This document shows, piece after piece, positions 7,810 through 17,149 of a stretch of 64,000 nucleotides of DNA (positions are counted from its first letter, which is position 1; every line of letters starts with the position of its first letter). The DNA is taken from positions 1,302,001 to 1,366,000 of the forward strand of contig NZ_CP095413.1 of NCBI RefSeq assembly GCF_023016285.1, given 5' to 3'. Position numbers and translations under genes: made by a program. Source of the stretch: Muricauda sp. SCSIO 64092. Its GTDB lineage: Bacteria; Bacteroidota; Bacteroidia; Flavobacteriales; Flavobacteriaceae. The notes beneath the pieces are model-generated. The model saw nothing but the letters and a program-made list of their open reading frames with translations. It did no database searches and had not been told where the DNA came from.

Positions 7810-9153
7810 ATGGACATCGCCATACGAAAAAAGGAATTGGTAAAGGAGTTCTCGCCAATGCTGCTAAAACCAAGCAAATGGTCCAAAATATGGATGGCCA
7901 TTTTAGTGGTATTCATTCTATATGGGCTAGTGGCACTTGTGGTACAGTTGACCAAGGGACAAGTGGTTACCGGTATGCGGGATAATGTGGTCTGGGGCAT
8001 TTATACCATTAACTTCATTTTTTTCCTATGTCTCAGTTATTCAGGGGCATTTGCTTCCGGGGTTTTGCATTTTTTCAATACCCCATGGAAAAATGCCGTC
8101 TCCAGGATAGTGGAAATCATTACCGTAGTATCCCTGATCGTTGGACCCATATTTATTATTTTGTGTATGGCCAGATTGGATAGGCTACACTATCTGTTCC
8201 TATACCCAAGGATCCAGTCCCCCATTACCTGGGACGTCATAGCCATTACTACGGATCTAATAGGGTGCCTTCTTTATCTATACCTCACCTTTATTCCAGA
8301 TTTTGCTATCCTCAGGGACAATAGTGAAGGCTTGCCAAAATGGAGAAAAAAGCTTTATACCTCATTGGCCATTGGATACCAGGATACCCCTGCACAACGA
8401 AGAAGGCTGCACAAAATTACCAAGATCATGTCCGCCATGGTCATTGCCCTGGCCATTGTTACCTATTCGGTCTTGGCATGGATATTTAGCCTAACGCTAC
8501 AACCTGGTTGGAACAGTACCATCTTTGCCCCGTATTTCATTGTGGCCGGCCTTTATTCCGGTGTAGGGGTCGTTATCATTGCCATGTATTTGATCCGTAA
8601 ATACTTTAAGCTTGAACATTATATCCGAAAAGCCCATTTTTTGAGTGCGGGAGTAATCTTACTGATTACCGCATTACTGTACGGTTACTTTACCTTCAGT
8701 GAGTATTTTGCGCGATGGTTCAGCCATAAAACACACGATGCCAATCTGTTGGAAACGTTGTTCAACGACTACTTCTGGATGTTCATCCTTGCCAATTATA
8801 TTGGCATATTGGTCCCTATTGCAATTGTGTTCTTTAAAAAACTCAGAACCATAAAGACCATCACTTTTGCAGCGGTCATCGCTGTAGTAGGATTGTGGTT
8901 CAATCGCTATTTGATCGTGGTACCCACTCAGGAAACACCCTATTTACCCATACAAGATACCCGGTCTGAATTTGTCCATTACTCCGCAACTTGGGTAGAA
9001 TGGGCCTTAAGTTTCGCAGGGGTTGCGGCATTTGTCCTGTTCTTTATGCTTTTGATGCGATTGGTGCCCATTATTCCCATGTCCGGAATCATCGATTATG
9101 AAAAGAAAGGAAAGGTAAGACGTGATGGATTAACTCAACAACAGCAGCCATGA
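7810..9153 (+). CDS. NrfD/PsrC-family membrane subunit, menaquinol-interacting
   Basis: 447 residues with about ten hydrophobic helices, starting after a short cytoplasmic lead. The sequence has the NrfD look (VVWGIYTINFIFFLCLSYSG, ARLDRLHYLFLYP, WVEWALSFAGVAAFVLFFML). NrfD proteins oxidise or reduce quinols at the periplasmic side and pass electrons to a ferredoxin-like partner, here the preceding gene. The 447-residue length is longer than E. coli NrfD (~318) and closer to the ten-helix ActC/PsrC-like forms. The stop overlaps the next start in ATGA, indicating translational coupling. Confidence 0.87.
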   Translation: MDIAIRKKELVKEFSPMLLKPSKWSKIWMAILVVFILYGLVALVVQLTKGQVVTGMRDNVVWGIYTINFIFFLCLSYSGAFASGVLHFFNTPWKNAVSRIVEIITVVSLIVGPIFIILCMARLDRLHYLFLYPRIQSPITWDVIAITTDLIGCLLYLYLTFIPDFAILRDNSEGLPKWRKKLYTSLAIGYQDTPAQRRRLHKITKIMSAMVIALAIVTYSVLAWIFSLTLQPGWNSTIFAPYFIVAGLYSGVGVVIIAMYLIRKYFKLEHYIRKAHFLSAGVILLITALLYGYFTFSEYFARWFSHKTHDANLLETLFNDYFWMFILANYIGILVPIAIVFFKKLRTIKTITFAAVIAVVGLWFNRYLIVVPTQETPYLPIQDTRSEFVHYSATWVEWALSFAGVAAFVLFFMLLMRLVPIIPMSGIIDYEKKGKVRRDGLTQQQQP

Positions 9154-10049
9154 AGTTCAATTTATCCACATATATCATATCCTTTTTGCTATTCGGTCTG
9201 TTTGTGGCACCGAACACCATGGCACAGGAAATCAATCTGCGTGATTACCGGATTCGGTTCCGTTTTAAAACCATAAAACAACCCGATCAGTCGCGAATGT
9301 TGGAAGCCAGCTTTATAGCGGCAAACAAGAAAGATAGAAAGGACAGGCTGCCCGTATATGGTGCCGAGATAAGCTTTTTTAATGTGTTGGAAGAAGAAAA
9401 GGTAGCGCTGGGTACGGCCAAAACCTCCAAAGAAGGTATTGCCCATATCATACTACCAAAGGATCAGTCGTATTTGACGGACAAAGAAGGTAAGTTTACC
9501 TTAAAGGCTGTTTTTGCGGGTACCGACGAAATGAAAAGGCAAGAGCGGGAAATTAGCACAAAAGATGTTCAGCTATCAGTGGAATTGGCAGAAAAGGACA
9601 GTGTGCAGACCGTTCAGGTCAATGCACATACTTTGGATAGCCTGGGGGTTGAAATCCCATTGGAAGAAGCCGATGTGATTGTTTCCGTACAGGGAATGCT
9701 CTCCAGAATGGTTATGGATGAAGGCACCATTGAGGACGGAACGTATGAATTTAAGATGCCTGGCGACCTTCCAGGGGATGTGGACGGGAATATGACCGTA
9801 TTCGCCATCATTGAAGACCACGATGATTATGGTGATGTGGTCCAGAAAAAAACGGTGGAATGGAAAGTTCCGAATAGTTCGAATCAGGAAGATGAAAACA
9901 GTTTGTGGTCCGAAGTGGCCCCCATTTGGATGTATGTAGTACTGACCATTTTATTGGTCGGTATTTGGGGCAATTTCGCATATACAATCACCAACCTGTT
10001 CAAAATAAAAAAAGAAGGGCAAAAGTTGAAAACGGAGCCCATGAAGTAA
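9150..10049 (+). CDS. Membrane-anchored periplasmic protein of unknown function in the cytochrome operon
   Basis: 299 residues: signal peptide (ending TMAQE), then two Ig-like beta-rich parts (e.g. VYGAEISFFNVLEEEKVALG and VIVSVQGMLSRMVMDEG), and a single C-terminal helix (WMYVVLTILLVGIWGNFAYTI) with a basic cytoplasmic tail. It carries no heme or Fe-S motif. Its start overlaps the NrfD stop by four bases, so it is likely an accessory or structural subunit of the NrfD complex. I do not recognise a named family. Confidence 0.75.
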   Translation: MKFNLSTYIISFLLFGLFVAPNTMAQEINLRDYRIRFRFKTIKQPDQSRMLEASFIAANKKDRKDRLPVYGAEISFFNVLEEEKVALGTAKTSKEGIAHIILPKDQSYLTDKEGKFTLKAVFAGTDEMKRQEREISTKDVQLSVELAEKDSVQTVQVNAHTLDSLGVEIPLEEADVIVSVQGMLSRMVMDEGTIEDGTYEFKMPGDLPGDVDGNMTVFAIIEDHDDYGDVVQKKTVEWKVPNSSNQEDENSLWSEVAPIWMYVVLTILLVGIWGNFAYTITNLFKIKKEGQKLKTEPMK

Positions 10050-10123
10050 AGATATGGCCCATCAACAACTCGCGGGTCCGCCTATTGGCAAAGAGTTGGA
10101 ATTAAAAAATAATACTATCAAAA

Positions 10124-10528
10124 ATGAAAACAGTTAGATTATTGGCAATTATCGGATTGGTATCATTCCTATTCCATTCGTTCGCTTATGACGATTATCA
10201 AGAGGAGTGGGACATCCCTGAAGAGTACCTAAGCATGACAAATCCTACCGATCCCACAGTGGACCTGGATATTGGAAAATCCCTTTACAACAAACACTGT
10301 AAGTCCTGCCACGGCAAAGAAGGCTATGGAGATGGCCCAAAAGCCGATGAGGTGGAGGGATTTTTGGGAGATTTTTCCACAGCGGAATTTCATGCCCAAT
10401 CAGATGGGGTCATTTTTTACAAGAGTTACATTGGTAGGGATGACATGCCAAATTATGAGAAAAAGATTCCCGATGAGGAAGATATGTGGTTGGTCATCAA
10501 CTACATGAAGACCCTATTGGAGGAATAA
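10124..10528 (+). CDS. Class I cytochrome c, single heme
   Basis: 134 residues with a signal peptide, one CKSCH motif at 59-63 and a likely distal Met at 108 in RDDMPNYEKKI. The final helix (DMWLVINYMKTLLEE) is typical of small class I cytochromes c. It is the last cytochrome of the run, 74 bases after the membrane-anchored unknown protein, and is a plausible periplasmic shuttle from the NrfD/Fe-S complex to an oxidase or reductase. Confidence 0.88.
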   Translation: MKTVRLLAIIGLVSFLFHSFAYDDYQEEWDIPEEYLSMTNPTDPTVDLDIGKSLYNKHCKSCHGKEGYGDGPKADEVEGFLGDFSTAEFHAQSDGVIFYKSYIGRDDMPNYEKKIPDEEDMWLVINYMKTLLEE

Positions 10529-10634
10529 TGCAGATTTGACCCATCCCTTTGCCCAGATGGGCATTGGGTGAGTACCAAAAAGACCCAGAATGGGTATCGG
10601 CAAGGTCTGGATTGTAATAAAGTATTGATGTATT

Positions 10635-11858
10635 ATGGATAAATCACTTCGTTATATCAGCATTTCGCACAAAACTGCTTCGGTGGCAGAACGGGAGGTC
10701 TTCCATATTCCAAAAGAGGAAAAGAAAGATTTGGTGGACCGTATCCTAAAAACCTTTCCTGATATTTCGGGATTATTGCTTTTGGTCACTTGTAATCGTA
10801 CCGAGATATATTTTGAATCGGTGACCACCCCGGCCATGGCAATGCGCAATTTCCTGGTTAGGTCCAAAATTTCAAATGACCGCGCGAAGGCTTCACAATT
10901 GTTCAGGTGTGGCAATGCCACCAACAAAACGGTCAGGCACCTATTGGAGGTTTCTTCGGGACTTGCCTCATCGGTGTTGGGCGATGTGGAGATTGTGCAT
11001 CAGATAAAAAAGGCCTATCATTTTTCGATGGAACTCAACCTTCAGGGTTCGCTATTGGAAAGGGCCATGCAAACCGTGTTCAAAAGCCATAAACGTATCA
11101 GTAATGAAACACTCTTTAGGGACGGGACCACGTCAATAGCCTATAAAGCACTCAAAGTCATAAACCACACGTTTGACAAGGCTTTTGCAAAAGAAAAGAA
11201 AGTACTTTTCATAGGAGCGGGGGACATTGTGGTGCAACTGTTCAAGTATAATTCCAAATTCAACTTTAAAAACATATACGTCAGTAATCGTACAGAAGCC
11301 AAAGCAATTGCTTTGGCAAAAAGACATCGTGCCAAAATATATGGTTGGGACAAGGTGTTAAAAAACGATTTTCAAGGTTTTGATGTTATTGTTGGTGCGG
11401 CCAGCAACTGCCATGACCTAGTGAAAAAAATACCTGTTGCGGCAACGAATCCAATACTTCTAATTGATTTGGCGGTACCGTGCAATATCAATAAGGACCT
11501 ATCCCGCAACAAAAATGTTTTGCTCCATGATTTGGAGACCATTTCCATGGACCTGGAGGATACCAAGGAAAAAAGGATGGCCGCAATCGGAAAGGTGGGT
11601 GAAATCATTGCCGAAGAACTTTTAGCCTATAGCGAATGGCTTCAAAGGGCACCATTAAGGGCGTTTTTGGCAGAGTACAAGATTCTTGTCAATCAAAAGG
11701 TGATGGATTATTTTGAAGCTGGATCGGAAAACTATGATCCGTTGGTTGTCAAAACGGTTACCGATCGCATCATACGAAAAGTAAAGAAGCGAACGGACCC
11801 GTCAATCTCCTTTGAGGAAATGGATACGGTCATTGCGGAACAGGTGTCCTTTTTGTAA
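10635..11858 (+). CDS. hemA: Glutamyl-tRNA reductase
   Basis: 407 residues. It catalyses the first committed step of C5-pathway tetrapyrrole synthesis: glutamyl-tRNA plus NADPH to glutamate-1-semialdehyde. The nucleophilic Cys is C53 in VTCNRTE, with the family signature LEVSSGLASSVLGDVEIVHQ. The NADPH-binding fold begins at VLFIGAGDIV, and the C-terminal dimerisation helices are present. Its length fits the family. It lies 106 bases after the cytochrome c gene, in the same orientation. Placement beside heme-protein genes suggests it supplies heme when this respiratory module is expressed; flavobacteria often carry a second hemA elsewhere. Confidence 0.95.
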   Translation: MDKSLRYISISHKTASVAEREVFHIPKEEKKDLVDRILKTFPDISGLLLLVTCNRTEIYFESVTTPAMAMRNFLVRSKISNDRAKASQLFRCGNATNKTVRHLLEVSSGLASSVLGDVEIVHQIKKAYHFSMELNLQGSLLERAMQTVFKSHKRISNETLFRDGTTSIAYKALKVINHTFDKAFAKEKKVLFIGAGDIVVQLFKYNSKFNFKNIYVSNRTEAKAIALAKRHRAKIYGWDKVLKNDFQGFDVIVGAASNCHDLVKKIPVAATNPILLIDLAVPCNINKDLSRNKNVLLHDLETISMDLEDTKEKRMAAIGKVGEIIAEELLAYSEWLQRAPLRAFLAEYKILVNQKVMDYFEAGSENYDPLVVKTVTDRIIRKVKKRTDPSISFEEMDTVIAEQVSFL

Positions 11859-11923
11859 CAATGTTCAGCTTATCCAACCAGGTTGGCCAGGCATACCGGA
11901 GCTTACCAAAAAAGAAGAAAACC

Positions 11924-12709
11924 ATGATTTCAAAATTCAAATACGTATCGCTGATCTTAGGTGCTACCATAGTTATGACAGCTTGCAATGGTGGCCCAAA
12001 AGTTATTGAACCTACCACCAAAACAGCGGAATCTTCCAATTTGTCCACGGAACAGGGACATCATAATGATACTTTGTCCGAGACCAAACTACATGCCGTG
12101 GTGGTACAGGAGATGCTTCCCACAGCAAGATATGTATACCTCAAAGTGAAGGAAGGTCAGGAAGAGTTTTGGATTGCAGCGGAAAAAAGGGATGTCAAAA
12201 AAGGGGAAACCTATTTCTATAGGGGAGGATTGTTAAAAACGGATTTTGAAAGCAAGGAATACAATAGGATATTCAAAGAAATATATCTGGTCTCCAATTT
12301 AGTATCCGAAGAGCGCCATGCAACCTTGACCAAAGCTACGCCCAAAGGTAATTCCGTTAAGGAAAAAGTTATGGCAACGAAAGAGGACATTCCAACCCAT
12401 ACGAATAAGGAGATTACACATAAGGGACTTGTTACCATAGCCGAACTGGCAAAAGACCCTGGGAAATACGAGGGGCATTCCGTAGAAATAAGGGGTACCT
12501 GCGTAAAGATAAATCCCGGTATTTTGGGCCGTAACTGGCTACACTTACAAGATGGGAGCAAAGACGATTTTGATTTGGTCGTTACCTCCAACGCCTTGGT
12601 ACCAAAAGGTGCGGAAGTCACCATTCAAGCCGTCGTGGCACTAAATAAGGACTTCGGTTCCGGGTACACCTACGAGCTGCTTCTTGAAAATGGAACCTTG
12701 GTAGAGTAA
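11924..12709 (+). CDS. NrfJ-like lipoprotein with C-terminal OB-fold-like domain
   Basis: 261 residues from the ATG at 11924, chosen over the frame opening at 11861 because a lipoprotein signal (ILGATIVMTAC) begins here. The middle part (LHAVVVQEMLPTARYVYLKV, then EEFWIAAEKRDVKKGETY) resembles the NrfJ-like repeat found beside multiheme cytochromes in other phyla. The C-terminal ~95 residues (GLVTIAELAKDPGKYEGHSV, GILGRNWLHLQDGSKDDFDL) look like a small OB-fold. Function unproven; proximity to heme genes suggests a cytochrome assembly or metal-handling role. Confidence 0.7.
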   Translation: MISKFKYVSLILGATIVMTACNGGPKVIEPTTKTAESSNLSTEQGHHNDTLSETKLHAVVVQEMLPTARYVYLKVKEGQEEFWIAAEKRDVKKGETYFYRGGLLKTDFESKEYNRIFKEIYLVSNLVSEERHATLTKATPKGNSVKEKVMATKEDIPTHTNKEITHKGLVTIAELAKDPGKYEGHSVEIRGTCVKINPGILGRNWLHLQDGSKDDFDLVVTSNALVPKGAEVTIQAVVALNKDFGSGYTYELLLENGTLVE

Positions 12710-12734
12710 CAGGTGATTCCCCCTGTATACTCCC

Positions 12735-12989
12735 TTATACGATTGGAGGTTCCCCATCAATAGCACTATCATCCTGGGAAGCGAAACAACTTCGTCCTTC
12801 CACGCAGTGCATGGGAGATACCAAGCCATTATCAGGGCCAACCCCTCCCGAAGAAGTAATGCACCAGCAAATGGTATTGGCATCATCCAATAAAAGCCAT
12901 GGGTTTTCCCCGCCCTCCATCATACCATATGGATTTCTGGCCCTTAGGAACTTACAGATGTTTTTTTTATTCGGATTGCCATTTTCCAT
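12735..12989 (-). CDS. Small Cys-containing protein next to the aldehyde oxidoreductase
   Basis: 84 residues with five Cys (ICKF, ICWC, MHC, SCF) and the stretch RARNPYGMMEGG plus GGVGPDNGLVSPMHC. The ATG at 12989 lies two bases past the stop of the FAD-subunit gene on the same strand, so it reads as the last gene of that operon. It has no signal peptide. I recall similar short proteins near xanthine-dehydrogenase-type genes in Bacteroidota but know no function. The Cys pattern could bind a metal or Fe-S cluster, or help cofactor insertion. Confidence 0.65.
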   Translation of the reverse strand: MENGNPNKKNICKFLRARNPYGMMEGGENPWLLLDDANTICWCITSSGGVGPDNGLVSPMHCVEGRSCFASQDDSAIDGEPPIV

Positions 12990-12991
12990 AC

Positions 12992-14008
12992 CTAAGAAAT
13001 TTCCATAATGGTTTGCTTGATTGTAGATATAAATAAGGGCACTTTATAATCATTTTTAGAAAGTGGGCGTGCCTTCGCCATAGCAGCTTCTGCTGCAGCC
13101 TTGGCATTTTCATCGGTAATGGTCTTATTCTCCATGGCCTGCTGGGCCTCAAGGGAGCGATAGGGCACGGGAGCTGCGGCCCCCAAAACGATATTGGCCG
13201 ATTTACAGGTATTTCCCGAAACCTCCATAACCACCGCCACATCTGCCAATGACCAGTCGTACGATTCACGTGCCACCTGCTTAATGTATGCACTTTTGGT
13301 GTTCTTTGAGGGGGTTGGAAGAATGATTTCGGTAATAATCTCCTTTGGCTTCAGGATATTCTCCATAGCAATATCCTCGCCTGCGGAAACAAAGAAATCA
13401 TCCATTTGGACGGTTTTCTGTTGTCCTTCCGCATTTACAATGACCACACTGGCATTAAAGGCCATAAGGGCAGTAGCTATGGAAGATGCATGGACACTAA
13501 CGCAGGATCCGTTATCCAATATGGCGTGATTTTCGTTTTCCCCAGTTTTTGAATGGCGGGCAAAACACCGATCACCTCCCTTACGAAAGCAATCATGATC
13601 GGCAGAACGAAAATACCAGCAGCGATTACGTTGTGCGATATTTCCACCCAAAGTGGACATATTGCGCAATTGGGGAGTAGCGGCATGGTTTACGGCCAGA
13701 TGCAGTGCCAGATACCTGGTTTTGATTTCTGGATGTGATGCGATTTCCCCTAAGGTTACGTTAGACCCCATACGCAATCCTTCTTTGCGGTCATAACTGA
13801 TTTTATCAAGACCGGGAATATTCCGGATATTGACAATTTTTTGTGGTTTCAACAAGCCTTGCTTCACCCAATCGAATACATCAATGCCTCCGGATTTAAA
13901 CACGGCAGCTTCATCGGTAGCTTCATAGAGCTCGTCAGATAAGGTCGAATTGACCTGCTGTAGGGCATCTTCGACGGACTTTGCTTCGTACCAACTAAAT
14001 TTGTTCAT
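12992..14008 (-). CDS. FAD-binding subunit of aldehyde oxidoreductase (PaoB/YagS-like)
   Basis: 338 residues from the ATG at 14008 (MNKFSWYEAKSV). A longer frame upstream overlaps the Moco-subunit gene and is not used. It has the FAD domain of CO-dehydrogenase/xanthine-dehydrogenase medium subunits (MSTLGGNIAQR). Four Cys at 130, 140, 148 and 169 (RNRCWYFR, DC, RC, GSC) match the extra [4Fe-4S] loop known in E. coli PaoB and absent from ordinary xanthine dehydrogenases. It carries electrons from the [2Fe-2S] subunit to FAD. It is third in the minus-strand operon, 10 bases after the Moco gene. Confidence 0.88.
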   Translation of the reverse strand: MNKFSWYEAKSVEDALQQVNSTLSDELYEATDEAAVFKSGGIDVFDWVKQGLLKPQKIVNIRNIPGLDKISYDRKEGLRMGSNVTLGEIASHPEIKTRYLALHLAVNHAATPQLRNMSTLGGNIAQRNRCWYFRSADHDCFRKGGDRCFARHSKTGENENHAILDNGSCVSVHASSIATALMAFNASVVIVNAEGQQKTVQMDDFFVSAGEDIAMENILKPKEIITEIILPTPSKNTKSAYIKQVARESYDWSLADVAVVMEVSGNTCKSANIVLGAAAPVPYRSLEAQQAMENKTITDENAKAAAEAAMAKARPLSKNDYKVPLFISTIKQTIMEIS

Positions 14009-14018
14009 GGTTTCGTAT

Positions 14019-16364
14019 TTAAGAGACGTTACGTAATGCTTTAAGAATACTTGACGGTGTAATGGGTATTTCATAGAGCCTGACCCCAATCGCGTTGTAA
14101 ACGGCATTGGCAATTGCCGCAGCCGTAGCAATATTTGCAGGCTCCCCTATACCATAGGCGTCAGTTGAGGAACGCCCGGAATACTCTTCCACAATAATGG
14201 TTTCTATCTCGGGAATTTCCATGGAAAAGGGCACCTTATACTGATCTATATTGGCATTCATCATATGGCCCGTGCCGTTATCCATAACCCTATTTTCATA
14301 AAGTGCATAGGATACCCCTTGGATAACACCACCATTGATCTGACTTTCCAATTGACCGATATTAAGTGGTCTGCCACAACTGTGCGCCGCCACAATACGA
14401 TCTACTTTTACGAATCCTGTTTCCGTGTTAACACTGACTTCCGCAAATTGTACCGATCCCAAATCACCGTAAGCCAGACCCCAAGGTTGCTGAAAACCAC
14501 CATAATCATTCGTCCGGCTGGCAATTTTGCTGATTTGACTGGTACCCATCAACTTAGTCGCTTCTTTAAACGACATTTTTAAGTCCGTATTCGTTTTATG
14601 GCCTACTTGACCATTCTCGACATACAATTCCGATGAATCCGTTTCCCATTTTTTGGCCACAAGTTTTAATAAGGCCATTTTAGCTTCAAAAGCTGCGTTA
14701 CGCGTGGGCGGGGTAATGGAACCCGTGACCACACTTCCACCGGAACCTGGTCCTACCGGGAAAAACGTATCCCCAATATTCACCTTAATATCTTTTACCT
14801 GTAGGCCCAACTCTTCTGCAACCACTTGGGCAAGAATGGTTTTTGTTCCTGTTCCTATGTCCTGGACACTTGACCTTACCTCTACACCTCCGCCTTTATG
14901 AATTTTGATTTCGACGGAAGAATCCAAGGTCACAAAGCGTGGCCATGTAGATTGACCTACTCCAAGTCCCTTCTTCACCACACCTTTGCTGCTTCCCGGG
15001 GGCTGACGACGGGACCACCCAAAAAGTTCGGCTCCCCTCTGGCGTTCTACCTTTCTTACTTCACTGGTGTCAATACGATCTCTATAACGTAAAGGGTCTA
15101 AATTCAGTTTTTCGGCCATTTCATCAATAGCCTGTTCCAATCCAAAAGCACCTTGCACATTACCCGGTGCCCTCCAAGCCGCTCCAGGCCCTGCATTGGT
15201 CAAAACGTCATATTGTTCGGTCGCAAAATTTGGGCAAGGGTAAAGGATTTGGGCAATACGGCCTACCCCAGCTCCAAGCCCCACTCCCGCCGTTCCGTGG
15301 GAACGCTGTTGGATTCCTGTTAAGGTACCGTCTTTTTTGGCCCCTATTTTTAGGTATTGTATGGAATTGGGACGATTGCCCTCCGCCAGATGTTCTTCTT
15401 TTCTATCCAGCATCAACCAAACGGGCCGACTCGTTTTTTTGGCCAGATTTGCAGCCATAGGCCCAAAACTTCCTGCACTGTGCTTGGCACCAAATCCACC
15501 ACCCATAAATTCACAGATGACCCGTACCTTACTTTTGGGCAAATTAAAAACGCTTGCCATTTCATTCCTGACCGCGGCCGTATTTTGAGTGGAGGCATAG
15601 ACCGTCATAACATCGGCACCCCAATCTACCACAACCCCATGGGTCTCCAAAGGCATATGTGTATGTACCTGTGTGCGATACGTTCTTTCCACTATAACAT
15701 CCGCCTCATTGAAACCTTCTTCAAGGTTCCCTCTGGGTCCACCAAAAAAACTACTGGTGGATGGTCCCCTAACATTACCTTCCCCTTTGCTGCCATCATG
15801 CGTTTCACCAACATCGCCACCATCCTGCTGTTGGGTAATGGGCGCATCAAATACAATGGGGGCATTGATTTCCATAGCGGATTCCATATCTATGACAAAA
15901 GGTTTTTTCTCATAGTTGACTTTGATCAATGAAACGGCCTCTTTCGCTATTTCCAGGCTTTCAGCGGCGACACCTCCCAGCGGTTGGCCAACGTATTTCA
16001 CCATCGGATACGTATTGGTGCCACTTTCCTGGCCTTCCTTTGGGGTATTTTCTATAAGGTGGATGGCATGTACGCCCGGCAGGGTACGTGCTTTGGATAC
16101 ATCTATCGATGAAATGGTGGCATGCGGCACATTTGAACGCAACATCTTGGCGTAGAGCATACCTGGTAATTTGATGTCCGAGGTATAAATTGCCTTACCG
16201 GTCACTTTTTCCAGGGCATCAATTCTTTTGACCCTTTTCCCAATCACCTTCAATTCGTCATTGACAGGCCATACCGGCGGTTCTTCAATAGGTATTTCCC
16301 GCTCTATTTCGCCCAAATTATGTCCTGGAATACCGTATGGGAATTTTTCTTTTCTAGTATCCAT
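14019..16364 (-). CDS. Molybdenum-binding catalytic subunit of aldehyde oxidoreductase (PaoC/YagR-like)
   Basis: 781 residues of the xanthine-oxidase large-subunit family. Visible signatures include the N-terminal hammerhead (DALEKVTGKAIYTSDI), the Moco contacts GGGFGAKH and AWRAPGN, and the catalytic Glu in YGIGEPANIA near residue 739. It hydroxylates aldehydes or aromatic heterocycles at the Mo site; the substrate cannot be read from sequence. A Gly/Asp/Ser-rich insertion (~190-215) lies before the Moco domain. The start is 1 base after the stop of the [2Fe-2S] subunit gene. The protein has no signal of its own and is probably exported with the Tat-carrying small subunit. Confidence 0.92.
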   Translation of the reverse strand: MDTRKEKFPYGIPGHNLGEIEREIPIEEPPVWPVNDELKVIGKRVKRIDALEKVTGKAIYTSDIKLPGMLYAKMLRSNVPHATISSIDVSKARTLPGVHAIHLIENTPKEGQESGTNTYPMVKYVGQPLGGVAAESLEIAKEAVSLIKVNYEKKPFVIDMESAMEINAPIVFDAPITQQQDGGDVGETHDGSKGEGNVRGPSTSSFFGGPRGNLEEGFNEADVIVERTYRTQVHTHMPLETHGVVVDWGADVMTVYASTQNTAAVRNEMASVFNLPKSKVRVICEFMGGGFGAKHSAGSFGPMAANLAKKTSRPVWLMLDRKEEHLAEGNRPNSIQYLKIGAKKDGTLTGIQQRSHGTAGVGLGAGVGRIAQILYPCPNFATEQYDVLTNAGPGAAWRAPGNVQGAFGLEQAIDEMAEKLNLDPLRYRDRIDTSEVRKVERQRGAELFGWSRRQPPGSSKGVVKKGLGVGQSTWPRFVTLDSSVEIKIHKGGGVEVRSSVQDIGTGTKTILAQVVAEELGLQVKDIKVNIGDTFFPVGPGSGGSVVTGSITPPTRNAAFEAKMALLKLVAKKWETDSSELYVENGQVGHKTNTDLKMSFKEATKLMGTSQISKIASRTNDYGGFQQPWGLAYGDLGSVQFAEVSVNTETGFVKVDRIVAAHSCGRPLNIGQLESQINGGVIQGVSYALYENRVMDNGTGHMMNANIDQYKVPFSMEIPEIETIIVEEYSGRSSTDAYGIGEPANIATAAAIANAVYNAIGVRLYEIPITPSSILKALRNVS

Positions 16365-16365
16365 G

Positions 16366-17001
16366 TTATATCATTTTTTTTGCTGCTTCCAGGGTTGCCT
16401 TAAAAACATGTGGATAGGTACCACAACGGCAAAGGTTACCCCGAGTGGCATCTTTTACATCTTCCAGATTGGGATTAGGGTTGTTTTCCACAAGGTGGAC
16501 ACAAGACATAACCATTCCCGGTGTACAATATCCACATTGTGATGCATCGTGCTCAATAAAGGCTTCCTGAACTGGGTGCAGTTCACCATTCTTTGCAATC
16601 CCTTCTATAGTGGTTACTTCTTTGTCACCAACATCAAGGGCGGACATGATGCAGGAATTCACGGGTTTTCCATCCAAATAAACCGTACATGCCGAACAAG
16701 CACCCCGATCACAAACGACCTTGGTCCCCGTAAGTCCCAAATGATCTCGTAAAGCAGCGGCCAAAGTTGTTCTCGGTTCTACACTAATCGATTTTGTTAT
16801 GCCATTGACCTTCATTTTTATGGTCATGGCCCCAGGACCAAATTCTTTCCCTTTGGCTGGCTGTTCCTTATAATCAAAGGCAAGCACATTTGAGCTGAGC
16901 AATACACTGCCGGCAGTGGATAATCCTGCACCTCGGATAAACCCCCGCCTACTTATGTTTTTTGCCGATTTGGACTCCGCGTCTTGGTCTTTTTTTTCCA
17001 T
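16366..17001 (-). CDS. [2Fe-2S] subunit of aldehyde oxidoreductase with Tat signal (PaoA/YagT-like)
   Basis: 211 residues. A twin-arginine signal (ISRRGFIRG, R18-R19) and hydrophobic stretch precede two [2Fe-2S] domains: a plant-ferredoxin-type site (CDRGACSACTVYL plus a later Cys) and the helical site (CGYCTPGMVMSC, CRCGTYPHV). It moves electrons from the Mo centre to FAD. It is the first gene of the minus-strand operon and the only subunit with an export signal, which implies a periplasmic enzyme assembled in the cytoplasm and exported folded. Confidence 0.92.
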   Translation of the reverse strand: MEKKDQDAESKSAKNISRRGFIRGAGLSTAGSVLLSSNVLAFDYKEQPAKGKEFGPGAMTIKMKVNGITKSISVEPRTTLAAALRDHLGLTGTKVVCDRGACSACTVYLDGKPVNSCIMSALDVGDKEVTTIEGIAKNGELHPVQEAFIEHDASQCGYCTPGMVMSCVHLVENNPNPNLEDVKDATRGNLCRCGTYPHVFKATLEAAKKMI

Positions 17002-17149
17002 ACGACTATAATTGAATTTGTTCGCTATTCCATTGAATTACATCCCCTTAAATTACAACATAATCCATAAAAATTTGTGCGCTATTTGAAATTTAACGTA
17101 AAGAATATAAACCGGTAAAACAACCTATTGGGCCATAGGGATTGGGACC

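Noticed and set aside
10540..10600. CCCATC/GATGGG and ACCCA/TGGGT hairpins before hemA as a terminator
   Set aside because: Short stems without a T-run; read-through into hemA remains likely.
11861..11923. N-terminal extension of the NrfJ-like lipoprotein
   Set aside because: The extension would bury the lipoprotein signal that begins at ATG 11924.
14009..14131. N-terminal extension of the FAD subunit
   Set aside because: It overlaps the Moco-subunit gene and lacks similarity to the family; ATG 14008 gives the expected N-terminus.
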